Shown here one piece after another: positions 15,448-22,748 of a DNA stretch of 64,000 nt. Positions within the stretch are counted from its first letter, which is position 1. Each line of letters starts with the position of its first letter. The DNA is from DATLGB01 sp038258425. GTDB lineage: Bacteria > Actinomycetota > Thermoleophilia > Solirubrobacterales > Solirubrobacteraceae. The notes under the pieces were generated by a model. It made no database searches, was not told where the DNA came from, and was given only the letters and a program-made list of their open reading frames with translations. The position numbers and the translations under genes were made by a program. The stretch lies in contig JBBSPV010000005.1 of the NCBI GenBank assembly GCA_038258425.1, positions 69,313-133,312 of the forward strand, written 5' to 3'.

Positions 15448-15552
15448 CGATCGCCCGCCGGCCCTCGGCCCGCGCCCGATCGCCCGCCGGCCCTCGGCCC
15501 GCCCCGCCGATCGCCGCCGGGCCGTCCCGCCGATCGCCGCCGGCCCTCCGCC
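15448..15552. repeat. Four degenerate GATCGCC/CCGGCC units
   Basis: Units beginning CGATCGCC start at 15448, 15477, 15508 and 15531; the first two share the longer form with CGCCGGCCCTCGGCC, the last two are shorter. Function unknown. Confidence 0.7.
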
Positions 15553-15561
15553 CGGCCCCCC

Positions 15562-16194
15562 TCAGGCGAGCAGCTCGACGACGCGTGCGAGGAAGCGGGC
15601 GGGTTCGGCGCCCTGCAGGACGCGGCCGTCGCAGGCGAGGACGAGGTCCAGCCGGCGCGCGACCTCGACGCCGTCGGGGCCGGCGACCGCGCGGGTCTCG
15701 GCAGCGCCGACGCCGAGCCCGGCGGCCTGGCCGGGCACCACGAGCGGCTCGACCCGGCGCACCGGCGGGAGGCCGAGGCCAGTGACGGTGAAGGTCGCGC
15801 CGGCCAGCTCGGGCGCGGTGAGCGCGCCGTCGGCGGCGCGCGCGCGGACCGCGTCGAGCGCCTCGCCGAGCGCTTCGGGCGACTGGCGGTCCGCGTCGAG
15901 GAGCGTGGGCACGAGCACCCAGTCCGCCCCGGCCACCGCGACGCCGAGATTGACCCGGTCATAGCTCTCGGCCTGGCCGTCGCGGTAGGCGCCGTTGACT
16001 CGCGGGTGCTCGCGCAGGGCGGTCGCGACCGCCGCGAGCAGGGCTCCGTCCCCGCCGGCGGGGACGGGGGCCTCGGCGGCGTAGGTCACGTCGGGCACGG
16101 TGGCGCGGGCCTCCGCCGCGCGCCGGCCGGCGCCGAGCTGCGCCCGGGTGAGCTCGGCCGCCGTGGCGGTGCCCTTGGCGGTGCCGTCCGTCAT
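15562..16194 (-). CDS. Stand-alone 2-oxoacid dehydrogenase E2-type acyltransferase domain with altered active site
   Basis: This 210-residue protein matches only the C-terminal catalytic domain of dihydrolipoyl acyltransferases: an N-terminal stretch with LTRAQLGAGRRAAEARATVP, VATALREHPRVNGAYRDG, NLGVAVAGADWVLVPTLLDAD and the final LACDGRVLQGAEPARFL. It has no lipoyl domain and no peripheral-subunit-binding domain. The active-site signature DHRxxDG is replaced by DGRVLQG (residues 189-195), so the catalytic His is Gly and the Asp is Gln. It is probably not an acyltransferase, and a structural or regulatory role is inference. A TAGGCT box 6 nt upstream of the ATG suggests a leaderless transcript. 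Confidence 0.8.
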   Translation of the reverse strand: MTDGTAKGTATAAELTRAQLGAGRRAAEARATVPDVTYAAEAPVPAGGDGALLAAVATALREHPRVNGAYRDGQAESYDRVNLGVAVAGADWVLVPTLLDADRQSPEALGEALDAVRARAADGALTAPELAGATFTVTGLGLPPVRRVEPLVVPGQAAGLGVGAAETRAVAGPDGVEVARRLDLVLACDGRVLQGAEPARFLARVVELLA

Positions 16195-16200
16195 GGCCGC

Positions 16201-16210
16201 AGCCTACGCT
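16201..16210. promoter_or_regulatory. Overlapping divergent -10 elements (bidirectional leaderless promoter)
   Basis: AGCCTACGCT reads TAGGCT on the minus strand (6 nt from ATG 16194) and TACGCT on the plus strand (6 nt from GTG 16217), sharing the central TA. Both start codons sit exactly where transcription would begin. Confidence 0.6.
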
Positions 16211-16216
16211 GGCTCC

Positions 16217-16531
16217 GTGCCCGCCTGGCCCCTCGCGCTCGCCTGTCTGCCGGCCGGCTTCGCCGTGGCCGACGCGACCGGCGCGCGCGCACTCGGCGGC
16301 GTCGTCCTTGTGGCCGTCGGGGCGGCGACCGTCCTCGCCTCGCCCGCTCCGCTGGGCCGGCGGGTGGCCTGGGGCGCCGTGGCCCTCGGCGCCTTCGTCG
16401 CCTCCCACCTGCTCGCGCACCCGCTCGGCGCCTGGCCGGCGGTCGCCGTCACGGCCGGGATCGCGGGCGCGGCCGGCTGGCTGCTGCTGGATGGCGGCGC
16501 GCCGGTCCTGCGCCGCCCAGCGACGACCTAG
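16217..16531 (+). CDS. Small membrane protein, 104 residues
   Basis: GTG 16217 lies 6 nt after a TACGCT box. The protein is almost entirely hydrophobic, with about four helices: residues 2-18, 22-40, 46-63 and 70-90, broken by short Gly/Ala/Pro-rich turns, and ends in a basic, Pro-containing tail. No motif or family is recognised. It is divergent from the acyltransferase-like gene, with which it shares an overlapping promoter, and its stop shares a CTAG with the convergent gene's stop. Longer in-frame starts exist but overlap the divergent gene. Confidence 0.65.
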   Translation: MPAWPLALACLPAGFAVADATGARALGGVVLVAVGAATVLASPAPLGRRVAWGAVALGAFVASHLLAHPLGAWPAVAVTAGIAGAAGWLLLDGGAPVLRRPATT

Positions 16532-17097
16532 ACCGCGTCCGGCTCGCCCGCGAGCGCGGTCGCGGCGCGCTCGAGCTCGGCGTCGCCGTGAAAGACCTGG
16601 CCGCCGGCGAGCACGGCCGGGACGTCGAGCACGCCGGCCTCGGCGGCGGCGGCCGTCGCGTCGCGCAGCCGCCCTGCCGTGCCCCGCAGCTCGGCGCCCT
16701 TGACGAGCGCGGCCGGATGGATCTCGGCGGCGGCGCCGGCGAGGAACACCGTGTCGCGGTCGGCGAGGTCGCGGCCGGCGGCGTAGCACTGGCGGAAGAG
16801 CGCGTGGCTGAAGGCGACGACCTTGCCGATCTGCTTGGCGTACGTCGCGGCGAGCAGGGCGAACGCCCCGTCGACGGGCGGGAAGGGGTCGGGCAGCCGA
16901 GGAGTCAGGACTCCGAGGACGGCGGCCCGCTCGGCGAGCGCGGCGGGGTCGGCGGTGCGCCCCACGCCGCCCGCCGCGAGCCTGTCGAGGTCCACGGGCA
17001 CGAACTCGGGCACCGTGCCCAGCGCCCTCACCACGCGCTCGGCGGCGAGCCACGCGTCGGGAGAGCGGAAGTCGTAGAGGAACCGCGGCGGCGTCAC
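16528..17097 (-). CDS. DsbA-fold protein, HCCA-isomerase/DSBA-like
   Basis: Starting at GTG 17097, this 189-residue protein begins RFLYDFRSPDAWLAAERV, the start of the DSBA-like/2-hydroxychromene-2-carboxylate isomerase family, with Ser-Pro at the position of a CxxC thioredoxin motif. The middle is helical (KQIGKVVAFSHALFRQCYAAGRDL) and the end carries GVLDVPAVLAGGQVFHGDAELE, the thioredoxin-fold cis-Pro region. It is therefore glutathione-transferase-kappa-like rather than a disulfide oxidase. The substrate is unknown. It follows the YjbR-like gene by 20 bp on the same strand. Confidence 0.75.
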   Translation of the reverse strand: MTPPRFLYDFRSPDAWLAAERVVRALGTVPEFVPVDLDRLAAGGVGRTADPAALAERAAVLGVLTPRLPDPFPPVDGAFALLAATYAKQIGKVVAFSHALFRQCYAAGRDLADRDTVFLAGAAAEIHPAALVKGAELRGTAGRLRDATAAAAEAGVLDVPAVLAGGQVFHGDAELERAATALAGEPDAV

Positions 17098-17117
17098 GCG
17101 CTCAGCATCGCAGGCGC

Positions 17118-17483
17118 TCAGCGCGCGGCGAGCCGCGCGACGACCGCCTTCGGCGCCACGAGGCAGTAGCCCTCCTCGATCGCCCCGGCGACGGCGTCCC
17201 ACTCGAGTCCGGCGTCCAGGCGCACGCCGACCCAGCCGCGGTGGCCGACGTAGGGCGGGACGAAGTACGCCGCGGGCGCGGCCGCCACGAGCCCCGCCTG
17301 CTGGCCAGGTGGCGTCGGCACCCACACCGCGAGGCGCCCGTCGCCGTGGTGGTCGTCGTGGAACATCACGAAGACCCGCTTGCGCACGAAGAACGTCGGC
17401 GCGCCGTGGCTGGGACGCTCCGACGTCTCGGGCAGCTCGAGGCAGTGGCGGCGGACCCGCTCGAGCGCCGCGGGGTCGCTCAC
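17118..17483 (-). CDS. MmcQ/YjbR-family protein
   Basis: This 121-residue protein starts at GTG 17483, overlapping the lpdA stop (GTGA). It has the YjbR pattern: an N-terminal LERVRRHCLELPETSERPSHG, then APTFFVRKRVFVMF, a strand LAVWVPTPPGQQAGLVAA, and GHRGWVGVRLDAGLEWDAV with a C-terminal helix. The fold resembles DNA-binding double-wing domains, but function in this family is not established. It is translationally coupled to dihydrolipoyl dehydrogenase. Confidence 0.8.
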   Translation of the reverse strand: MSDPAALERVRRHCLELPETSERPSHGAPTFFVRKRVFVMFHDDHHGDGRLAVWVPTPPGQQAGLVAAAPAAYFVPPYVGHRGWVGVRLDAGLEWDAVAGAIEEGYCLVAPKAVVARLAAR

Positions 17484-18850
17484 CCGTGGATGAGCCACCC
17501 GTCCGCCGCCCGGGCGGCCTCCATGACGCCCTCGGAGAGGGTCGGGTGGCCGTGGACGATGCGGGCGACCTCCTGATAGCCGCCCTCGAGCGCCCGGACG
17601 TTGACGAGCTCCTGGATGAGATCGGTGGCCTTGGCGCCGACGATGTGGCCGCCGAGCAGCTCGCCGTAGCGCGTCTCGCCGACGACCTTGATGAGCCCCT
17701 GGCGGTCGCCGTAGACCGTGCCCGCCCCGACCGCGCCGTAGGGAACCTTGCCGACCACCACGTCGTGGCCGGCGTCGCGGGCCTCGGCCTCCGTGAGCCC
17801 GAAGGACGCGACGTTGGGCGTGCAGAACGTCGCCCGCGGGATGTCGGCGTGCACGAGCGGGTGCGTCTGGTGGCCCGCGGCGTCCTCGACGGCGATGATG
17901 CCCTCGTCGGAGGCCTTGTGGGCGAGGGCGGGGCCGGGGACGAGGTCGCCGATCGCGTAGATCCCGGCGGCCGCGGTGCGCAGCGCGCCGTCGACCTCGA
18001 TCAGCCCCGTGTCGGCCACCGTGACCCCGGCGGCTTCGAGCCCGAGCGCCGCGACGTCGGCCGCACGACCCGCGGCGATCACGAGCCAGTCGGCCGTGCC
18101 GCGCTCGTCGCCGTAGGCGAAGCCCACGCCGTCGTCCCCCGGCTGCACGTCGGTCACGAAGGTCTCCGTGTGCACCTCGATGCCCTGCTTGGCGAAGGCG
18201 CGGCCGGCGGCCTTGGAGACGTCGGCGTCCTCCGTCGGCAGCACGCGGCCGAGGGCCTCGAAGAGCTGGACCTCCGAGCCGAGCCGCGCGTAGGCCGAGG
18301 CGATCTCGGCGCCCGATGCGCCCGCGCCGATGATCGCGAGGCGGCCCGGCAGGTCCGGCAGCGCCCACGCCTCCTCCGTCCCGATCACGCGACCGCCGAA
18401 GGACGTGCCGGGCACCGGCTTGGGCGTCGAGCCCGTCGCCAGCAGCACGCACTTCGAGGCGCTCAGCGCGCGCTCGCCGACCGCCACCCCCAGCCCGCCC
18501 GTCAGCGTCCCGGTGCCCTCGACGACCTCGATGCCGTGCTTGTTGAACAGCCCGGCCACCCCGCCCGTGAGCGTCCTGATGACCTTCGCGCGCCGGTCGG
18601 AGACCTTCGCGAAGTCGACCGTCCGGCTCGGTACCTCGATGCCGAACTCGCCCGCCTCGTCGACCTCGGAGAGGATGTCGGCCACACGCAGCACCGCCTT
18701 GGCCGGGATGCACGCGTAGTTCAGGCAGCGCCCGCCGACGGCGTCGGCCTCCACCACCGCCGTGCGCATGCCCAGCTGCGCCGCGCGGATCGCCGCCACG
18801 TACCCGCCCGGGCCGGACCCGATCACGATGCAGTCGAACTCGTCAGCCAT
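17480..18850 (-). CDS. lpdA: Dihydrolipoyl dehydrogenase
   Basis: This 456-residue flavoprotein disulfide reductase has the FAD motif IGSGPGGYVAAIRAAQLG, the redox pair in RCLNYACIPA (Cys 42, Cys 47), the NAD motif IIGAGASGAEIASAYARLG, AIGDLVPGPALAHKA, and the active-site HGHPTLSE near residues 433-440. It reoxidises dihydrolipoamide in pyruvate, 2-oxoglutarate or branched-chain dehydrogenase complexes. No E1 or E2 with lipoyl domains is next to it; the nearest relatives are lipA/lipB and a degenerate E2-like protein. A perfect palindrome with a -10 box precedes the ATG. Confidence 0.95.
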   Translation of the reverse strand: MADEFDCIVIGSGPGGYVAAIRAAQLGMRTAVVEADAVGGRCLNYACIPAKAVLRVADILSEVDEAGEFGIEVPSRTVDFAKVSDRRAKVIRTLTGGVAGLFNKHGIEVVEGTGTLTGGLGVAVGERALSASKCVLLATGSTPKPVPGTSFGGRVIGTEEAWALPDLPGRLAIIGAGASGAEIASAYARLGSEVQLFEALGRVLPTEDADVSKAAGRAFAKQGIEVHTETFVTDVQPGDDGVGFAYGDERGTADWLVIAAGRAADVAALGLEAAGVTVADTGLIEVDGALRTAAAGIYAIGDLVPGPALAHKASDEGIIAVEDAAGHQTHPLVHADIPRATFCTPNVASFGLTEAEARDAGHDVVVGKVPYGAVGAGTVYGDRQGLIKVVGETRYGELLGGHIVGAKATDLIQELVNVRALEGGYQEVARIVHGHPTLSEGVMEAARAADGWLIHG

Positions 18851-18866
18851 GGTCCGACGGACCCTA
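18851..18866 (-). promoter_or_regulatory. Palindrome overlapping -10 box before lpdA
   Basis: GGTCCG-N-CGGACC (18851-18863) directly abuts the lpdA start codon and overlaps a TAGGGT box (18861-18866, minus strand). A protein bound here would block transcription start, so it is a candidate operator. Confidence 0.45.
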
Positions 18867-18871
18867 CGGGG

Positions 18872-19384
18872 TCAGTGCGCGCCGGGACGCCGGGGCACCT
18901 GCATGCGTGCCAGCACCCGGATGAGCTTGTAGAACAGCGTGCCGGCGAGCCCGACGGTGACGATGCACAGCAGCGCGGCGAGCACGTTGGAGGCGATCAG
19001 CAGCAGGATCCCGAAGGCGATGGCGATGATGGCCAGCAGGATCTGGAAGCCGAGCACGGCCCAGTAGCGGCCGGCCCACATCCCGGCGGCCGCGACGACC
19101 ATGACGGCGGCGAAGATCACGGCCCCCAGCGGATTCGGGTCCGAGCCGCCCGAGTAGTCGTAGCCGGCGACGAGCAGGACGAGGTTGATCAGCGCGAGGG
19201 CCAGCGCGAGCCCGACCGCGACGCGCAGCGGCCACGGTCGCTCGCCGGGCGCGAGCGGCCGGATGCCCACGCGGATCTGGGCGTCGCGCGCCTCGCCGCG
19301 GACGCGCGGCTCGCGCCGGCGCACGGTGGCCGGCGCGCCGTCGGCGCCGGCCGCGCGCCGGCGCTTGCGGCTACGCGCGCCCAC
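18872..19384 (-). CDS. Membrane protein of unknown function
   Basis: This 170-residue protein has a strongly basic N-terminal third (SRKRRRAAG, TVRRREPRVRG) followed by four hydrophobic helices (about residues 52-72, 84-102, 108-130 and 133-155) and a basic tail. The basic N-terminus should be cytoplasmic. No family is recognised. Its ATG overlaps the end of thiE by 14 nt, so it is likely transcribed with thiE, and it lies upstream of lpdA on the same strand. Confidence 0.7.
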   Translation of the reverse strand: MGARSRKRRRAAGADGAPATVRRREPRVRGEARDAQIRVGIRPLAPGERPWPLRVAVGLALALALINLVLLVAGYDYSGGSDPNPLGAVIFAAVMVVAAAGMWAGRYWAVLGFQILLAIIAIAFGILLLIASNVLAALLCIVTVGLAGTLFYKLIRVLARMQVPRRPGAH

Positions 19385-20009
19385 CGGTCACCACGTCGAG
19401 GCTCGCCCGCAGCTCGGCCGCCGCCGCCGTCGGGTCCTCGGCCTCGGTGATCGCCCGCACCACGACGATGCGCCCGGCCCCGGCCCCGACGACGTCGAGG
19501 ACGGTCACCGCGTCGATGCCGCCGATCGCGAACCACGGCTTGCGCACCTCGGCGGCCGCCCAGCGGACGTAGTCGAGCCCGGTGGCGGGGCGCCCGGGCT
19601 TCGTCGGGGTCGCGTGCACGGGGCCGATGGAGAGGTAGTCGACGTCAGGGTCGGCGGCCGCGACCGCCCCCTCGTCGGGTCCGTGCGTGCTGCGCCCGAC
19701 GATCGCGTCCGGGCCGACGACCGCGCGGGCGTCGGCCGGCCGGGCGTCCCCCTGGCCGACGTGGACGCCGTCGGCCCCGCAGGCGACGGCGAGGTCCGGG
19801 CGGTCGTTGAGGACGAAGAGCGCCTCGGCCTCGTCGGCGGCGCGGCGGAACGGCTCGGCCGCGCGCAGGAGCCCGTCGTCGTCGAGGCCGGGGTCGCGCA
19901 GCTGGACGACGTCGACGCCGCCGTCGAGGGCCGCCCGCAAGGGCTCCGGCCCGCACGCCGGCGCGCAGAGGTAGAGCTTCGCCGCCTGCAGGCGTCGCCG
20001 GGGGGTCAC
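19371..20009 (-). CDS. thiE: Thiamine-phosphate synthase
   Basis: Starting at GTG 20009, this 212-residue protein shows the ThiE barrel motifs: VDVVQLRDPGLDD, ALFVLNDRPDLAVACGADG, VHVGQGDARP, SIGPVHATPTKPGRPATGL (phosphate loop) and FAIGGIDAVTVLDVVGAGA. It couples the hydroxymethylpyrimidine diphosphate and thiazole phosphate to make thiamine phosphate. A longer in-frame start exists but adds 23 residues unlike the family. It is divergent from thiO-thiS-thiG, which make the thiazole half. No TPP riboswitch signature was found in the 87 bp between the two start codons. Confidence 0.93.
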   Translation of the reverse strand: MTPRRRLQAAKLYLCAPACGPEPLRAALDGGVDVVQLRDPGLDDDGLLRAAEPFRRAADEAEALFVLNDRPDLAVACGADGVHVGQGDARPADARAVVGPDAIVGRSTHGPDEGAVAAADPDVDYLSIGPVHATPTKPGRPATGLDYVRWAAAEVRKPWFAIGGIDAVTVLDVVGAGAGRIVVVRAITEAEDPTAAAAELRASLDVVTGGRA

Positions 20010-20096
20010 GGCCGCAGTGTCGCAGGCCGCCTCATCTGTCGATGACCGCCCCCGTGACCACGGTTCTCGCGCCATCACTCATCTACCCTGCGGGAC

Positions 20097-21203
20097 GTGG
20101 CGCGGCCTGCGGCTCCACCCGACGTCCTCGTCGCCGGCGGCGGCGTCATCGGCCTCGCCGTCGCGCTCCGGGCCCGCGCGCGCGGGCTGACCGTCGAGGT
20201 CGTCGACGCGGGCGAGCCCGGGGCCTGGAGCGTGGCGGCCGGGATGCTCGCGCCGGCCAGCGAGGCCGAGCACGGCGACGAGCCGCACCTCGCTCTCGGT
20301 CTGGAGAGCGCCGCCCGCTGGCCCGCCTTCGCGGACGAACTCGGCGTGCCGCTGCGCACGGCGGGCACGCTCGTGGTCGCGCGCGATCGCGACGCGGCCG
20401 AGTCGCTCGACCGCCTGCACCGCTTCCGCACGAGCCTCGGGGTCGAGGCCGAGCGCCTGCGCCCGACCGCGGCGCGCCGGCTCGAGCCGGCGCTCGCGCC
20501 GACGGTCCGCCTCGCCCTCGACGTCCCGGGTGATCGCGCGGTGGATCCGCGGGAGGTCGTCCGCGCGCTGCGCGAGCGCGTTCCCGTGCGGGCCGGGCGG
20601 GTGACCGAGCTGGTCGTCCGGGACGGGCGCGCCGCCGGCGTGCGACTGCGCGACGGCGAGGTGCTGGCCGCGGGGCAGGTCGTCCTCGCCGCGGGCGCGT
20701 GGACCGGTGAGCTGGCCGGCCTGCCGGAGGCCGCGCGCGTGCCCGTGCGCCCGGTCAAGGGGCAGGTGCTGCGCCTGCGCGACCCGCGCGGGCCGGGCCT
20801 CGTGGAGCGGTGCATCCGGACGCTGACCGCCTACGTCGTCCCACGCGACGACGGGCGCTACGTGCTCGGCGCGACGATGGAGGAGCGCGGGTGGGACGCG
20901 GCGGCGACCGCGGGCGGCGTCTTCGAGCTGCTGCGCGACCTCTCCGAGGTCGTGCCCGGGCTCCTCGAGCTCGAGCTCGAGGAGGTCGGGGTCGGCTTCC
21001 GCCCCGGGACGCCGGACAACGCGTGCGCGCTGGGTGCCGGCGGGCTCGAGGGTCTCGTGTGGGCCACGGGCCACTGGCGCAACGGCGTCCTGCTCGCCCC
21101 GGCCACCGCCGACGCGGTCGCCGGCGTCCTGGCGGGCGAGGCGCTCCCGGGGTGGGCGGCCGGTTGCGAGGCGGCGCGCTTCGCCCCGGTGGGAGCCGCG
21201 TGA
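20097..21203 (+). CDS. thiO: Glycine oxidase ThiO
   Basis: This 368-residue FAD-dependent amine oxidase has an N-terminal VLVAGGGVIGLAVALRARARG Rossmann motif, then DAGEPGAWSVAAGMLAP and a C-terminal GLVWATGHWRNGVLLAPATA, as in the DAO family and in ThiO in particular. It oxidises glycine to the imine used by thiazole synthase. GTG 20097 lies 7 nt downstream of TACCCT (20084-20089), suggesting a leaderless mRNA. Its stop overlaps the thiS ATG by one base. Confidence 0.93.
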   Translation: MARPAAPPDVLVAGGGVIGLAVALRARARGLTVEVVDAGEPGAWSVAAGMLAPASEAEHGDEPHLALGLESAARWPAFADELGVPLRTAGTLVVARDRDAAESLDRLHRFRTSLGVEAERLRPTAARRLEPALAPTVRLALDVPGDRAVDPREVVRALRERVPVRAGRVTELVVRDGRAAGVRLRDGEVLAAGQVVLAAGAWTGELAGLPEAARVPVRPVKGQVLRLRDPRGPGLVERCIRTLTAYVVPRDDGRYVLGATMEERGWDAAATAGGVFELLRDLSEVVPGLLELELEEVGVGFRPGTPDNACALGAGGLEGLVWATGHWRNGVLLAPATADAVAGVLAGEALPGWAAGCEAARFAPVGAA

Positions 21204-21409
21204 TGGAGGTCCGGGTCAACGGCGAGGCCCACGCCCTGCCGGACGGCGCCACCGTGACGACGCTCGTCGAGGCGCTCGAGGTCCCGGCGTCCGGCCGCGG
21301 GGTCGCGGTGGCGGTGGACCGCGAGGTCGTGCCGCGCGGCGCCTGGGCGACGACGGCGCTTGCGGACGGCGCAGTCGTCGAGGTCGTGCGCGCCGTCCAG
21401 GGCGGGTGA
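21203..21409 (+). CDS. thiS: Sulfur carrier protein ThiS
   Basis: This 68-residue ubiquitin-fold protein begins MEVRVNGEAHALPDGATV and ends VVEVVRAVQGG; the C-terminal Gly-Gly is the thiocarboxylate site. TVTTLVEALEVPASGRGVAVA and DREVVPRGAW are typical of the family. It donates sulfur to thiazole formation by ThiG. It starts at the TGATG junction with thiO, so it is translationally coupled to it. The adenylating ThiF is not in the window. Confidence 0.94.
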   Translation: MEVRVNGEAHALPDGATVTTLVEALEVPASGRGVAVAVDREVVPRGAWATTALADGAVVEVVRAVQGG

Positions 21410-21469
21410 CCGCACTTCCGGCCGCTCAGCGTCCGCAATCGCGGTCACCGTCCGTCTACCGTTGGAGCC

Positions 21470-22249
21470 GTGAGCGACGACCTCCTCACCATCGCCGGCC
21501 GGGCCTTCGCCTCGCGCCTCGTCCTCGGCACGGGCGGCTTCCGCTCCATGGACACCATGGCCGCCGCCATCGAGGCGAGCGGCACGGAGATGGTCACCGT
21601 CGCCCTGCGGCGCGTCGACCCGGACGCCCAGGGCTCGATCGTCGAGCTGCTCGACCGCGCCGGCGTTCTGCTGCTGCCGAACACCGCCGGCTGCTACACG
21701 GCCCGCGACGCGGTCCTCACCGGCAAGCTCGCCCGCGAGGCGTTCGGCACCCACTGGGTCAAACTCGAGGTCATCGCCGACGACCGCACGTTGCTGCCCG
21801 ATGCCCCTGCACTGCTCGAGGCCGCGGAGGAGCTCGTCGACGAGGGTTTCACGGTCCTGCCCTACACGAACGACGACCCGGCGCTCGCCCGCCGGCTCGA
21901 GGACGTCGGCTGCGCGGCGGTCATGCCGCTCGGCTCGCCGATCGGCTCCGGCATGGGCCTGCTGAACCCGTACAACCTGCGCCTGATCGTCGAGCACGCC
22001 GGCGTCCCCGTCGTCCTCGACGCCGGGGTCGGGACGGCCTCGGACGCCGCCCTCGCGCTCGAGCTCGGCTGCGACGCCGTCCTGTGCGCGTCGGCGATCT
22101 CTCGCGCGGAGGATCCGGTCGCCATGGCCCGCGCCGTCCGCCTCGGCGTCGAGGCCGGCCGCCTCGCCCACGGAGCCGGCCGCATCCCGCGCCGCCTCTA
22201 CGCCGAGGCCTCGACGCCGGCGTCGGGCGTGCCGGAGTTCGGCGTCTGA
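21470..22249 (+). CDS. thiG: Thiazole synthase
   Basis: This 259-residue ThiG has LVLGTGGFRSMDTMAAAI, TVALRRVD, LPNTAGCYTARDAVLTG, WVKLEVIADDRTLLPD (with the Schiff-base Lys), LPYTNDDPALARRL, AAVMPLGSPIGSGMGL and VVLDAGVGTASDAALALELG. It forms the thiazole ring from deoxyxylulose phosphate, glycine imine and ThiS thiocarboxylate. It has its own TACCGT box (21457-21462) 7 nt before GTG 21470, so it may be transcribed separately from thiO-thiS as a leaderless message. It ends 12 bp before the next gene. Confidence 0.95.
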   Translation: MSDDLLTIAGRAFASRLVLGTGGFRSMDTMAAAIEASGTEMVTVALRRVDPDAQGSIVELLDRAGVLLLPNTAGCYTARDAVLTGKLAREAFGTHWVKLEVIADDRTLLPDAPALLEAAEELVDEGFTVLPYTNDDPALARRLEDVGCAAVMPLGSPIGSGMGLLNPYNLRLIVEHAGVPVVLDAGVGTASDAALALELGCDAVLCASAISRAEDPVAMARAVRLGVEAGRLAHGAGRIPRRLYAEASTPASGVPEFGV

Positions 22250-22261
22250 CGCCGTCCGATC

Positions 22262-22738
22262 GTGACCCCCGACGAGCTCTTCGACGGCTGGGAGCGCGCC
22301 TGGTCGGGGCGCGACCCGGACGCATTCGCCGCCGTCTGCGATCCCGAGGACGTCCACTACGAGGATCCGCTGACCCCGGAGCCGCTGGAATCCGTCGAGG
22401 CGATCGCCCGGCACGCCCAGCGCCTGTGGGCCGGCTTTCCCGACGCGCGCGTGCAGGCCACCGGCGCCCGGCTCGGCGACGGCGCCTACGTCTCGGCGCC
22501 GATGAAGCTGCTCGCCACCCACCGCGCCGAGCTCGAGGGGCTCACGCCGACGGGCCGCTTCATCATCGTCCATGGCGTCGCCTACGCGGAGGTCCGCGAG
22601 GGGCGCCTGCACCGCATCCGCGTCTTCTTCGACCTCTACGACGCGGCGGTCCAGCTCGGGGTGCTGCCCAAGCCGGGCGGCCTCGGAGAGAAGGCCCTGC
22701 TCATGCTGCGCGGCTTCGGGCTGCGCCGCGGGGAATAG
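22262..22738 (+). CDS. SnoaL-like/NTF2-fold protein
   Basis: This 158-residue protein starts at GTG 22262 with DELFDGWERAWSGRDPDAFAAVCDPEDVHYEDPLTPE, the typical start of SnoaL-like polyketide cyclase/ester cyclase proteins, followed by a curved sheet pattern (RFIIVHGVAYAEVREGRLHRIRVFFDLY). A C-terminal 30-residue tail is Gly/Leu-rich. Catalytic assignment is not possible from sequence. It follows thiG closely and its stop codon TAG forms part of the -10 box of argF. Confidence 0.75.
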   Translation: MTPDELFDGWERAWSGRDPDAFAAVCDPEDVHYEDPLTPEPLESVEAIARHAQRLWAGFPDARVQATGARLGDGAYVSAPMKLLATHRAELEGLTPTGRFIIVHGVAYAEVREGRLHRIRVFFDLYDAAVQLGVLPKPGGLGEKALLMLRGFGLRRGE

Positions 22739-22748
22739 GCTCGCGCCC

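Larger units (their letters stand above)
15176..15561. other. Intergenic region of repeats between convergent genes
   Basis: This 386-bp gap between two convergent genes has no convincing gene. It holds three repeat structures listed separately: a 12-13-bp tandem array, one copy of a 49-bp palindromic element that recurs at 46817, and four degenerate GATCGCC-containing units. Confidence 0.8.

Noticed and set aside
20010..20096. TPP riboswitch between thiE and thiO
   Set aside because: No CTGAGA or ACCTGA core and too little space before the leaderless thiO start.
22241..22253. GGCGTC-T-GACGCC palindrome at the thiG stop
   Set aside because: Short, fully GC-rich and inside coding sequence; could be chance in such a composition.
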